Below, piece by piece: positions 49,788 through 58,981 of a DNA stretch of 64,000 bases. The translations under genes and the position numbers were made by a program. The stretch covers positions 1-64,000 of the forward strand of contig JBOGHW010000091.1 of NCBI GenBank assembly GCA_050744865.1, read 5' to 3'. Origin of the DNA: JAKACA01 sp050744865. GTDB lineage: Bacteria > Actinomycetota > Acidimicrobiia > Acidimicrobiales > Bog-793. The notes under the pieces were generated by a model. That model saw only the letters and a list, made by a program, of their open reading frames with translations, made no database searches and was not told the origin of the DNA. The first letter of the stretch is position 1, and every line of letters starts with the position of its first letter.

Positions 49788-50809
49788 GCGTCGCCCTCCG
49801 CAGCGAGCCCAGCCGGCGGGGCGCCAACAGAGGACTGGCCGGACGGTGGAACGAGAAGGCCGAGCCGGATGAGGTCCTCGACCGGCTCAGACACGCTGCA
49901 AGTGCCGAACGACAAGAAACGCGAGCGGGCGCCGGCCACCCAACTACGCTCCGCACTTCTGATCCCGGCCGCAACCACGCTCTCGTCCCGCTCGCCGACG
50001 ATGCGGGCAAGCTCCTCAACGGGTGCACCGTGCAGGCTCGCACCAGCGGCAAGCAGCAGGTTGCCAAACCCTTGATGCTGATAGCCGGTGGAGGTTTCGA
50101 AGTACCGCGTCACCGAGTGCAGACCCGCTGTGCACTTGAAGGCCAGGGAACGCTCCGCACAGGCGACGAGGAAAGCAGCGACGTCTTGATCGGGGGGGAA
50201 CGCCTGCGGCGCCAGCCCGCCGGTCCGCAGCTTGGCGGCGACCCGCGCCGTCATGAAGGAACGGCCGGCCGCTTCGGCCACTACGTCCAGCGCGGCCAGC
50301 CGCTCAGAGCCGGGCGGGACTTCCACGAACAGCGATGGCTTCTGCACGCTCGAAGCCATGACTCGTGCTGCGGCCAGCATCTTGGCGAGCAGCCGGGCTC
50401 GCTCGGCGGCTCCGGCCTCGGTACCGACCGATACTTCGAGCGCTACCACTCGGGCCTCCGTGCCCCGCCCGGCACAGGACGCCGCCAGCTGCTCGAAGAG
50501 CGGTTCCAGCAAGGCCCAGTCGCACGGCGCGACCACGCTCACGTCGACCGGGCCGCTTCCCGCAAGCTCGGCTCGGAGGTCCTCGAGCCGGCTGGCGCTG
50601 CAGACCAGTGGGCCGACCAGTCGTCCGTACCAAGCACCGATGTGCCGGCGATGGCCGCTGGCGGCCTGCTGCAACGGAGCACTGCCAGGCGGGAACATTG
50701 CGGCGTCGTCGAACATCTCTGCGAACGCCGCCGGCAGGGCGCCAGGCACGCTTTGCACGCGATCAACCGCGGCGGGGACACCGGGGGCGGAACGTCTAGA
50801 GCCTGTCAC
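49784..50809 (-). CDS. Conserved actinobacterial protein of unknown function
   Basis: This 341-residue protein is of a type I recall from other actinobacteria but cannot name. Blocks are AEMFDDAAMFPPGSAPL, AAKLRTGGLAPQAFPP, ERSLAFKCTAGLH and YQHQGFGNLLLAAG. The alternating alpha/beta pattern hints at a TIM-barrel-like fold. ATG 50809 overlaps the rpiA stop. The family often starts near the FDDAAMFPPG motif, so the first 25 residues may be extra. Confidence 0.7.
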   Translation of the reverse strand: MTGSRRSAPGVPAAVDRVQSVPGALPAAFAEMFDDAAMFPPGSAPLQQAASGHRRHIGAWYGRLVGPLVCSASRLEDLRAELAGSGPVDVSVVAPCDWALLEPLFEQLAASCAGRGTEARVVALEVSVGTEAGAAERARLLAKMLAAARVMASSVQKPSLFVEVPPGSERLAALDVVAEAAGRSFMTARVAAKLRTGGLAPQAFPPDQDVAAFLVACAERSLAFKCTAGLHSVTRYFETSTGYQHQGFGNLLLAAGASLHGAPVEELARIVGERDESVVAAGIRSAERSWVAGARSRFLSFGTCSVSEPVEDLIRLGLLVPPSGQSSVGAPPAGLAAEGDA

Positions 50810-51525
50810 GACAAGCCCGGCTGCAAGATCTCGACCGCCTCGTCATCGGCACTGGCATGGCCCACCAGCACCTCGCTAACCATGCCGGGCGGGAACAGTC
50901 CGTGGCCGACTATGCCGGGCGTGGCCCCGAGTTGCCCGGCCAGGGCGGCAGGGTTGCCGAGGTCGGTGAAAAGGTCTGCGATCAACCCACCGTCCGGACT
51001 CGCCGGTGCTTCTCGCAACCGGCACTCCCCCATCGCCCGGACGGCGCGGATGGTGGCGTCGAGCCCGAAGCTCAACAGCTCGAGCGGTACCGGTGGCGAC
51101 AGGCGCTCGACTACTTTCTCGTTCGACACGATCACGACGAAGCGAGCCGCCGCCCCCGCCACGATCTTCTCCCTCGTGTGGGCCCCTCCCCCTCCCTTGA
51201 CGAGCCAGAAGTCCGGTGACACCTGGTCGGCCCCGTCGATGGCGATGTCCAGCCGCCCGGCCGAGCCCGGAGTGCCGGCGGCCGGAGCCTTGCCGAACGC
51301 CTCCACCTTAAGGCCGAGCTCGCGGGCGCGCGTCTCGGTGACCAGAGATGTCGCCACGCACACGATGTCGAGCCGCCTGGCCGCCAGCGCCGGCAGGAGG
51401 TACGCGACAGTGGATCCTGTGCCGAGGCCGACCCTCATACCGTCGGCGGGGAGGAGGGCGGCGGCTTGGGCGGCTAGCTGTTTCTCGCGGTCAGCCCGCG
51501 ACCGAGATGGGCTGGCAACGCTCAC
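50806..51525 (-). CDS. rpiA: Ribose-5-phosphate isomerase A
   Basis: This 239-residue enzyme interconverts ribose-5-phosphate and ribulose-5-phosphate in the pentose phosphate pathway. Motifs are GLGTGSTVAYLLPAL, the catalytic DIAIDGADQV, LVKGGGGAHTREKIVA (general-base Glu) and PGIVGHGLF. GTG 51525 overlaps the proS stop (GTGA). The C-terminus overlaps the next gene. Confidence 0.93.
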   Translation of the reverse strand: MSVASPSRSRADREKQLAAQAAALLPADGMRVGLGTGSTVAYLLPALAARRLDIVCVATSLVTETRARELGLKVEAFGKAPAAGTPGSAGRLDIAIDGADQVSPDFWLVKGGGGAHTREKIVAGAAARFVVIVSNEKVVERLSPPVPLELLSFGLDATIRAVRAMGECRLREAPASPDGGLIADLFTDLGNPAALAGQLGATPGIVGHGLFPPGMVSEVLVGHASADDEAVEILQPGLS

Positions 51526-53264
51526 CGCTGTACCTGCCCGCCCAGGCTCTCGCCCAACCACCGGGCGACATCGGCTCTCTCCAAGATGTCGGCATCGCCA
51601 GCGTCTCGCGCCCTGGCCTCGACGCCGCCCGCGGCCAGCGAGCGGGCCGAGACCGTCAGCCGGCACGGCGCGCCGATCAGGTCGGCATCGGCGAACTTCA
51701 CCCCTGGCCGCTCTTCCCGGTCGTCGTAGAGGACTTCGTAGTCAGCGGACAGCTCCTCGTAGATCTGCCGGGCCACCGAGTGTGGCTCGGGATCGGGCCC
51801 GATCGAGAGCAAATGCACGTCGAAGGGAGCTATGGCCCGCGGCCATCCGATGCCCCTGTCGTCGCTGTACTCCTCGGCCAGGCAGGCGAGAAGCCGGCCG
51901 ATGCCGATCCCGTAGCAACCCATGACGATCGGCTGCTCCTTGCCACTCTGGTCGAGGAAGGTGGCGCCCGCTGCCTCCGAGTACTTGGTCCCGAGGCAGA
52001 AGATGTTGCCGATCTCGACGGCACGTTCGGTTCGCAGCCGGGCGCCACACCGGACACAGGCGTCGCCGTCCTCGGTCGTTGTGATGTCAGTGGTGATGTC
52101 AACTCTGTAGTCGCGGCCGGCGTTGGTGTTCAGCAAGTGGAAGCCGGGCTTGTTGGCGCCCGCCACCAGGTTCGGCGAGGCCGCGACCAACGGGTCGACG
52201 ACGACGCTGGCGCGGTCGTCGACCCCGACAGGCGACGCATAGCCGGGCACGCAGCCGATCGACCTGATCTCCTGCTCTGTCATCGGCCGGATCTCGTAGG
52301 CCCCGACGGCATTGGCGAGCTTGGTCTCGTTCACACCCCTGTCACCGCGGACGACGGCAACCACAAGCGACTCGGCAGCGGCCCCGGGGACCGTGGCAAC
52401 AACAAAGAGGATCTTGGCAGTGCGCGCCCTCTGGATGTCGAGGAGGGCGACGAGGCTCTCGATGGTCGTGGTGCCGGGTGTCGCGACTTCCTCGACGTCC
52501 TGCATCGGCTCGGCCTCGGCTGACAAAGGCCCGGCTGAGGCGGGCGGTGCGCTACTGGCGACCTGCCTGTTCTTGGCGTAACCGCAGCCGTCGCACAACA
52601 CGATCGTGTCCTCGCCGATATCGGCCGGGTACATGAACTCGTGCGCCATGAAACCGCCCATCATCCCGACGTCGGATTCGACAGACAGGTAGGGAATGCC
52701 GCAACGCTCGAAGATCCTCTCGTATGCGTCGCTCATCGCCTTGTACTGCACGGCGAGACCTGCCTCATCCCTGTCGAGGGTGTAGGCGTCCTTCATGACG
52801 AACTCCCGCGTACGGATGAGCCCGGCCCTCGGGCGCGGATCGTCGCGGAACTTGGTCTGGATCTGGAACACGGCGCGCGGCAGCTGGCGCCAAGACTGCA
52901 CCTCGGTCGCAGCCAGCGTCGCCACCACCTCTTCATGGGTCATGGCAAGGGCAAGGTCCCGCCGCCGGCGGTCCTGCAGGCGAGCAAGCTCGCTGCCGAA
53001 GGCCTCGTAGCGGCCGCTGGCCCGCAGCAGGTCAGCCGGCAGCACGATCGGGAGGCTGACTTCTACAGCGCCGGCCTGCTCCATCTCCTGGCGGACGATG
53101 TCCTCCAGGCGCCGCACCACTCGGACCCCGAGGGGGAGGAAGGCGAATATGCCCGCCCCGATCTGGCGGACGTACCCGCCGCGCCACAGCATCTGGTTGC
53201 CCGGCGACTCGGCGTCTGCCGGTGAGTCGCGCAGGGTCGATCCGAAGAGTCGGGACATCAGCAT
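51522..53264 (-). CDS. proS: Prolyl-tRNA synthetase (bacterial type)
   Basis: This 580-residue class-II synthetase has motif 1 near GAGIFAFLPLGVRVVRRLED, motif 2 FQIQTKFRDDPRPRAGLIRTREF, the YbaK-like editing insertion (about 225-385) and motif 3 MGCYGIGIGRLL. A C-terminal anticodon-binding domain completes it. A zinc-knuckle-like CDGC/CVRC quartet (VLCDGCGYA and DACVRCGA) brackets the insertion. ATG 53264, or MS at 53258. It heads the overlapping proS-rpiA-unknown-GNAT row. Confidence 0.96.
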   Translation of the reverse strand: MLMSRLFGSTLRDSPADAESPGNQMLWRGGYVRQIGAGIFAFLPLGVRVVRRLEDIVRQEMEQAGAVEVSLPIVLPADLLRASGRYEAFGSELARLQDRRRRDLALAMTHEEVVATLAATEVQSWRQLPRAVFQIQTKFRDDPRPRAGLIRTREFVMKDAYTLDRDEAGLAVQYKAMSDAYERIFERCGIPYLSVESDVGMMGGFMAHEFMYPADIGEDTIVLCDGCGYAKNRQVASSAPPASAGPLSAEAEPMQDVEEVATPGTTTIESLVALLDIQRARTAKILFVVATVPGAAAESLVVAVVRGDRGVNETKLANAVGAYEIRPMTEQEIRSIGCVPGYASPVGVDDRASVVVDPLVAASPNLVAGANKPGFHLLNTNAGRDYRVDITTDITTTEDGDACVRCGARLRTERAVEIGNIFCLGTKYSEAAGATFLDQSGKEQPIVMGCYGIGIGRLLACLAEEYSDDRGIGWPRAIAPFDVHLLSIGPDPEPHSVARQIYEELSADYEVLYDDREERPGVKFADADLIGAPCRLTVSARSLAAGGVEARARDAGDADILERADVARWLGESLGGQVQR

Positions 53265-53326
53265 TGTGGGCCGAGGCTAATAGCCATGTGTGCATGGGCT
53301 GCCGGCATTGGGGAAGGATCGAAGTT

Positions 53327-54250
53327 GTGAAACGGCGCCAGGCAGCTCACCGGCACCAGCTGAAGCTTTCGCAGCCGCGCTTGGACAAAATTCTCCAGCT
53401 GTCCAAGCAGACTTTCCGGGAGACGAAGCAGGACCGCCTCACGATGCTGGCGGCGAGCTTGGCCTTCCACTGGTTCCTGGCGTTGTTTCCTGCTGCTCTG
53501 GTCCTGATCGGAGTGAGCGACCTCGTCGGCCTGTCTCCCTCGTCGCTCCACAGCCTCGTGCACGGCATCGGGACGGTCATGCCGGCAGCGACCGCACAGG
53601 TCGTGGACGGGGCGCTCAAGGCCCACTCGAGCAAGGGGGCCGGCGGTTGGGAGATCCTGATCGGTGCCGTGGTCGCCTTGTGGAGCGCCACCGAGGCGAT
53701 GGCTGCCCTTCAGGTCGGCCTGGACGTCGCTTTCGAGGTCGACCGCGACAGGGGATTCTTCGGGCGCAGGCTCATGGGAGTGCCACTCTTGCTCCTGACG
53801 ATCGTCCTCGGCGGCTCGGCATCCGCTGTACTCGTCTTCGGCGATCCCCTCCGTGCGCTCCTCCCCCATCATTCGGCTCTCGCCGCCACGGGCGCCGACT
53901 TCGCCTGGGACGTCCTGCGCTGGGCCGGCGCCGCCGTGCTCGGCTCGACGCTGCTCTCGACCTACTACGCCATCGGGCCCCGGCGCGATCACCTGCGATG
54001 GCGGTTCGTCACCTGGGGCAGCACGATCGCCATGCTCGGCTGGCTGGTTGCCTCACTCGCCTTCTCGTTCTACGTCGATCATCTCGGGCACGCCGTACGC
54101 AGCTACGGCGCCTTCGCCGATGTCGCGGTCCTCCTCCTCTGGCTGTACGTCACAGGGCTCATGGTGCTCGTCGGAGGCGAGATCAACTCCGAGATCGAAC
54201 GGGCGCGTGAGTCGGGACCGCCGGTGGCCGGCGAGACCGCTGCGGCGTAG
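53327..54250 (+). CDS. YihY/BrkB-family inner-membrane protein
   Basis: This 307-residue membrane protein has about six helices. The N-terminal amphipathic part KQTFRETKQDRLTMLAASLA leads into helix 1 (HWFLALFPAALVLIGVSDLV), and the ends GALFADVAVLLLWLYVTGLM and LVGGEINSEIERA are typical of the family (once misnamed ribonuclease BN). The function is unknown. GTG 53327 has GGAAGGA upstream. It is divergent from proS. Confidence 0.85.
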   Translation: MKRRQAAHRHQLKLSQPRLDKILQLSKQTFRETKQDRLTMLAASLAFHWFLALFPAALVLIGVSDLVGLSPSSLHSLVHGIGTVMPAATAQVVDGALKAHSSKGAGGWEILIGAVVALWSATEAMAALQVGLDVAFEVDRDRGFFGRRLMGVPLLLLTIVLGGSASAVLVFGDPLRALLPHHSALAATGADFAWDVLRWAGAAVLGSTLLSTYYAIGPRRDHLRWRFVTWGSTIAMLGWLVASLAFSFYVDHLGHAVRSYGAFADVAVLLLWLYVTGLMVLVGGEINSEIERARESGPPVAGETAAA

Positions 54251-54263
54251 CCTCGGCCGGGTG

Positions 54264-55142
54264 ATGGTGCACCTGGTGGACGGTACCTACGAGCTGTTTC
54301 GTCAGTTCTTCGGACAGAAACGAGGACATGCCCGGCTTGCCGCCGATGGCAAGGACGTCGGCGCCACTTGGGGCGTCGTGAGCTCGGTCGTCTCCATGCT
54401 GGCATCGGGCGAGCGTCACATCGGCGTCGCCACCGACCACGTGATCGTGTCGTTTCGCAACGACCTGTGGCCCGGCTACAAGACAGGTGCCGGTGTCGAT
54501 CCTGACCTTTTCAGCCAATTCGCACTCCTCGAGGAGTCACTGCGTGCGCTTGGCGTAACGGTCTGGCCGATGGTGGACCTCGAGGCCGACGACGCCCTCG
54601 CATCGGCCGCCAGCATCGCCGCCGCCGATCGCCGAGTTGACCAAGTGGCCATCTGGACGCCGGACAAAGACCTCGGCCAGTGCGTGCTCGAGGACCGTGT
54701 CGTGCAATTCGACCGCCGCAAGAAGTTGGTCATCAACGCCCAAGGCGTGCACGACAAGTTCGGCGTCTGGCCGGAATCGATCCCGGACTGGCTGGCCCTG
54801 GTCGGCGACAGCGCCGACGGGTTTCCCGGCATTCCCGGCTACGGCAAGCAGACGGCGGCAACGGTCCTCGACCACTACGGCCACTTGGAGTCGATCCCGC
54901 TCGATCCCGGCGACTGGGATCCGGGCGTCGCCCGCAAGGTGCGGGTCGGGGCTGTGACATCGCAGCTGGCGGACAACTTCGAGCTGGCCCTCCTGTTCCG
55001 CCGGCTCGCCCGCCTCGTTGTCGACCCGGCGCTGTTTGGCAGTGTCGACGAGCTGGAATGGGCCGGCGCGACCCCGGACTTCCCAGTCGTCTGCGAGTAC
55101 CTGGGCGATCCTCAACTGGCGGCCAGGGCGGCCGCCCTCTAG
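54264..55142 (+). CDS. 5'-3' exonuclease/flap-endonuclease-like protein
   Basis: This 292-residue protein is of the Pol I N-terminal exonuclease family, acting alone. It reads MVHLVDGTYELFRQFFG with the first metal Asp, EADDALASAAS with clustered acids and TPDKDLGQCV. The H3TH part is GDSADGFPGIPGYGKQTAATVLDHY. It probably removes flaps or RNA primers, or works in repair. The start is ATG 54264 (GTG 54261 also possible), 13 bases after the BrkB-like gene. Confidence 0.9.
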   Translation: MVHLVDGTYELFRQFFGQKRGHARLAADGKDVGATWGVVSSVVSMLASGERHIGVATDHVIVSFRNDLWPGYKTGAGVDPDLFSQFALLEESLRALGVTVWPMVDLEADDALASAASIAAADRRVDQVAIWTPDKDLGQCVLEDRVVQFDRRKKLVINAQGVHDKFGVWPESIPDWLALVGDSADGFPGIPGYGKQTAATVLDHYGHLESIPLDPGDWDPGVARKVRVGAVTSQLADNFELALLFRRLARLVVDPALFGSVDELEWAGATPDFPVVCEYLGDPQLAARAAAL

Positions 55143-55179
55143 CTGGTCGTCGACGCGCCTGTCGCGGACCGCCCGGTGC

Positions 55180-56220
55180 TCAAGCCGGCAAGTCCTCAGC
55201 CGTCTGGCGGCGCCGGCGAACCGGGCGCGGTTGCCGCGACCCGAGCCAGCCCCTCGTCCAGAACAGGTAGAGCAGGAGAGCCACGGCGACCACCTCGCTC
55301 CCGATGCCGAATATCAAGAAGACGCCGAGGCCGTTGATGTGCCCGACCAGCCACGAGAAGTTCTGGCCGAAGAAGCCGGTGAGGAACGACAACGGCAAGA
55401 AGATTGTGGCAAGGATCGTGAGCTGCTTCATGACGTCGTTCAGCTTGTTCGAGACTGTGGACAGGTGCGTGTCGACAGCGCTCGTCAACAAGTCGCGATA
55501 GCTGTCCACAAGGTCGCTCAACCGGATCAGGTGGTCGTAGAGATCCCGGAAATAACGCTCGGCATCCTCGGTCATGCCGGGAAGGTCGGCCGAGCCGGCC
55601 AGCAGGCTGGCGAACATGTCGCGCTCGGGGGTGACGAGCTTGCGAAGCGACACCAGCTGCCTCTTCATCTTGAACAGGACTCCGACCTGAGCGTCCGTCG
55701 GGCTGGCGAGGATCTGCTCCTCGATGTCGTCGATGGCGTCATCGAAACGTGCCATCACCGGGAAGTACCCGTCTACCAAAGCATCGGCGATCCTGTAGAG
55801 GAGCATCACGGTGCCGGCTTGCATGTGGTGGCGCCAGAGTGTCGCCTTCTCGCGTACCTGGGCCATCGTCTTGGAGGACGAGGCGTCTCGGATGGTCACC
55901 AGGAACTTCTCCGCGTAGAGGCAGTGCACTTCGGCCGACTCGGCGCTATAGCCGTCCTCGCCGACGTCATCGGACGCCCCGAAAAGGACCATCTGGGCAA
56001 AGTCGTCGTATTGCTCCACCTTTGGGCGCTGACCGAAGTGCTCAGCGTCCTCGATCGCCAGCGGGTGGAACTTGAAGACTTTCGAGAGCCAGTCGAGCGC
56101 CGTGGCGTCGAGATCGACGATGTCCAGCCAGAACGGGCTGCCGGCCTCGATGGCCGCCTCTATCGAGCTGGTCGTCACAGCAGGGCACGACCCGTCGGCC
56201 AGCATCATGGTGGCTTCCAC
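55180..56220 (-). CDS. CorA-family divalent cation transporter
   Basis: This 346-residue CorA-like channel has a large N-terminal cytosolic domain and long helices (VSLRKLVTPERDMFASLLAG, VSNKLNDVMKQLTILATIFL). Two C-terminal membrane helices follow. The selectivity motif between them reads GFFGQNF, that is GQN in place of the classical GMN, so ion preference may differ from Mg2+ (Zn2+/other). The C-tail is Arg-rich. ATG 56220. Confidence 0.88.
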   Translation of the reverse strand: MEATMMLADGSCPAVTTSSIEAAIEAGSPFWLDIVDLDATALDWLSKVFKFHPLAIEDAEHFGQRPKVEQYDDFAQMVLFGASDDVGEDGYSAESAEVHCLYAEKFLVTIRDASSSKTMAQVREKATLWRHHMQAGTVMLLYRIADALVDGYFPVMARFDDAIDDIEEQILASPTDAQVGVLFKMKRQLVSLRKLVTPERDMFASLLAGSADLPGMTEDAERYFRDLYDHLIRLSDLVDSYRDLLTSAVDTHLSTVSNKLNDVMKQLTILATIFLPLSFLTGFFGQNFSWLVGHINGLGVFLIFGIGSEVVAVALLLYLFWTRGWLGSRQPRPVRRRRQTAEDLPA

Positions 56221-56267
56221 CGCTCGATTCTGGCTCCCGGGAGCCGGCGACTGGCGGATGCCGGCTC

Positions 56268-57518
56268 TCAGCCCTCCTTGCCGGTGGGGACCACTTGGCC
56301 CGCAACCTCGCCGAAGCCAATGTCTTGCCCGCCCGGGCCGGGAGCTGTGGCCCGGATCCTCACAGTGTCGCCGTCTTCGAGGAAGGTGCGTGTCGTGCCG
56401 TCCTGGAGCACTATCGGGTCGCTGCCGCCCCAGGACAACTCGAGCAACGAGCCGGCCTCGTGGTCACCAGGACCACTCACGGTGCCGGACGCGAACAGGT
56501 CTCCTGTCCTCGTAATGGCGCCGTTGACCGTAGTGTGGGCCAGCTGCTGAGCCGGAGTCCAGTACATGCCGGCGAAGGGCGGCCGGCTCACCACGCTGCC
56601 GTTGAGCTCGAGCTCGAGGCTTATGTCGAGACCCCACGGGTCATCTGCCCCGTCGGCCAGGTAGGCGGCAGGCGTGGGGTTGCGGAGCGGTGGGACGACC
56701 CGGGCGTCGGCGAGGGCGGAGAGCGGCACCACCCATGGCGATATCGAGGTGGCGAACGACTTGCCGAGGAACGGGCCCAGCGGTACGTACTCGAAGGCCT
56801 GGATGTCGCGGGCCGACCAGTCGTTCAGTAGGCAGACTCCGAAGACGTGCTCGGCGAAGTCTGCAACGGGCACGGGACTTCCGGCAGTCGAGCCGACTCC
56901 CACGACGAAACCCACCTCCACTTCCACGTCCAGCCTCAAGCACGGGCCGAACGTCGGCTCCTCGTCAGGTCTCGCCCTGCGGAGCCCTGCAGGACGGCGG
57001 ACCGGCGTCCCCGATACGACCACGGTTCCCGACCGGCCGTGGTACCCAATCGGGATGTGCTTCCAGTTCGGGGTGAGGGGTTCCGAACTGGGCCGGAACA
57101 AGCGACCTAGGTTGGTGGCGTGCTGCTCCGAGGAGTAGAAGTCGACGTAGTCGGCCACCTCGAACGGCAGGTGAAGCTCGACGTCGCCGAGGGGGAACCG
57201 GTGCGCCGCCACGAGCCTCGCCTTGACCGGATCGACGAGGAGCTCTTGCAACCGGCCGCGGAAGCCTTCGGTTGCCTGGCGGCCGGAGGCCATGAACGCG
57301 TTGAGCGACGGCTGCTCCAGCAAGCCGACGGCACCGAGGCCTGTCTCACGGGCCAGGCCCGCCGCGTCGATGACGCCGTCCTCGAGCCGGATCCCCACCC
57401 GCCTCTCCCTGTCGGGCGGGTGCGAGAAGACGCCGTAGGGCAGGTTGTGGACACCGAAGGGCGATCCCTCGGGGACCTCGTCCCGCCCACGCGGCCGGGC
57501 TGGGTTTGGGATGGGCAC
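56268..57518 (-). CDS. fahA: Fumarylacetoacetase
   Basis: This 416-residue enzyme hydrolyses fumarylacetoacetate to fumarate and acetoacetate, the last step of tyrosine/homogentisate breakdown. It has the N-terminal SH3-like part (FGVHNLPYGVF), metal and active-site residues in ADYVDFYSSEQHATNLGRLF, GRSGTVVVSGTPVRRP, LLNDWSARDIQAFEYVPLG and GTVSGPGDHEAGSLLEL. GTG 57518. Other homogentisate genes are not next to it, though two catabolic-type genes run divergently from it. Confidence 0.93.
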   Translation of the reverse strand: MPIPNPARPRGRDEVPEGSPFGVHNLPYGVFSHPPDRERRVGIRLEDGVIDAAGLARETGLGAVGLLEQPSLNAFMASGRQATEGFRGRLQELLVDPVKARLVAAHRFPLGDVELHLPFEVADYVDFYSSEQHATNLGRLFRPSSEPLTPNWKHIPIGYHGRSGTVVVSGTPVRRPAGLRRARPDEEPTFGPCLRLDVEVEVGFVVGVGSTAGSPVPVADFAEHVFGVCLLNDWSARDIQAFEYVPLGPFLGKSFATSISPWVVPLSALADARVVPPLRNPTPAAYLADGADDPWGLDISLELELNGSVVSRPPFAGMYWTPAQQLAHTTVNGAITRTGDLFASGTVSGPGDHEAGSLLELSWGGSDPIVLQDGTTRTFLEDGDTVRIRATAPGPGGQDIGFGEVAGQVVPTGKEG

Positions 57519-57577
57519 CCCGGCATCGTAGGCGGGCCACCCCGTCCGGTCGTTCGGCCCGATTAGCCTCGTCCGGC

Positions 57578-58981
57578 ATGGGAACAGAAGCCGAGCTGCT
57601 GTCCCGCCTCGCCACCATCGTCGGCGAGGCGAACGTCCTTTCCGGCAGCCGCGTCTCACCTGACTACGGCCATGACGAGGGTCTGGCAACCGAACCAGTT
57701 GCACCCTTGGCCGTCGTGCAGCCGCGCTCGACCGCCGAAGTGGCGGGACTGGTGAACCTCGCCAGGCAGCTCGGCGTCCCGTTGACACCGCGTGGCAGCG
57801 CTACTGGCCTGTCGGGCGGCTGCGTTGCCACGCCCGGCGGCGTGCTGGTCGCATTCAATCGGATGAACAAGCTGCTGGAGCTCGATCTCGACAACCAGGT
57901 GGCCGTGGTCCAGCCGGGCATCACGCTCGCCGAGCTGGATGCTCACGTTCGCCCGGAGGGCCTGGCCTACACCGTGTATCCGGGAGAGTCGAGTGCGTCC
58001 ATCGGAGGCAACGTCGCCACCAACGCCGGCGGCATGCGGGCCGTGCGCTATGGGGTGACCCGGCACAACGTACTCGGCCTCGAGATTGTCCTCGGCACCG
58101 GCGAGACAGCCCGCGCGGGGGGCAAGTACGTCAAGTCGTCGACCGGATATGACCTCACGCAGCTAGTCATCGGCTCGGAGGGCACACTGGCGCTGGTCAC
58201 CGAAGCCACGCTGAAGCTGCAGCCGGTCTTCAAGCACAGCGCAACGTTGCTGGTCCCGTTCCCGTCACTCCGGGAGATCACCGGCGCCATACCGGCGATA
58301 CTTCGTGGCGGCTTCGGCCCGACGATCCTGGAGTACATCGATTCCCTGACGATGGGCTCGATCACTGCGAGCGAGGGGATCGACCTCGGGATCCCCGCCG
58401 ACGTCGCCGCCACGGCGAGCGCCTACCTGGTCACAGTGCTGGAGCACCGCACGGCGGCACGCATCGACGAGGACGTCGAGACACTCGGCGACCTCCTGGT
58501 GTCCCATGGCGCCCTCGACGTCTACGTGCTGCCGGGCCAGGCGGCCGCGGCGTTGCTGCAGGCCCGGGAGCGTGCCTTCTACGTGGCCAAGGCAGCCGGC
58601 GCCAACGAGATCGTCGACGTCGTGATGCCACGGGCGCGCATCGCCGACTTCCTCGAGGAGGTGGGTGAGCTGGCCGCCAAGAGTGGGACGTTCGCAGTGG
58701 GATGCGGTCACGCCGGTGACGGCAACATCCATCTCTCGGTGTTCCAGGGCGAGGAGAAGGCGCGGGAGGCGTTTCTTTTCGAGTTGTTCACCGCCGCTAT
58801 CAGTCTCGGCGGCGCTATCTCCGGCGAGCACGGAATCGGCACGGCCAAGCGCGCGGCATACCTGGCCCTCGAGACTCCCGAGCGCCTTGCCCTCATGAGG
58901 CGGCTGAAGGCCGCGTTCGATCCGGACGGCATCCTCAACCCCGACAAGGTCTTCGGGCCGGCGAAAGGAGAACTGGATTGA
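57578..58981 (+). CDS. FAD-linked oxidase, glycolate oxidase GlcD-like
   Basis: This 467-residue flavoprotein of the FAD_binding_4/GlcD family has PLTPRGSATGLSGGCVATPG (FAD pyrophosphate loop), YPGESSASIGGNVATNAGG and the C-terminal VGCGHAGDGNIHL with GAISGEHGIGTAKR. It oxidises a 2-hydroxy acid such as glycolate or D-lactate; the exact one is unknown. ATG 57578 is divergent from fahA (60 bases). The end overlaps the start of the TPP enzyme gene. Confidence 0.9.
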   Translation: MGTEAELLSRLATIVGEANVLSGSRVSPDYGHDEGLATEPVAPLAVVQPRSTAEVAGLVNLARQLGVPLTPRGSATGLSGGCVATPGGVLVAFNRMNKLLELDLDNQVAVVQPGITLAELDAHVRPEGLAYTVYPGESSASIGGNVATNAGGMRAVRYGVTRHNVLGLEIVLGTGETARAGGKYVKSSTGYDLTQLVIGSEGTLALVTEATLKLQPVFKHSATLLVPFPSLREITGAIPAILRGGFGPTILEYIDSLTMGSITASEGIDLGIPADVAATASAYLVTVLEHRTAARIDEDVETLGDLLVSHGALDVYVLPGQAAAALLQARERAFYVAKAAGANEIVDVVMPRARIADFLEEVGELAAKSGTFAVGCGHAGDGNIHLSVFQGEEKAREAFLFELFTAAISLGGAISGEHGIGTAKRAAYLALETPERLALMRRLKAAFDPDGILNPDKVFGPAKGELD

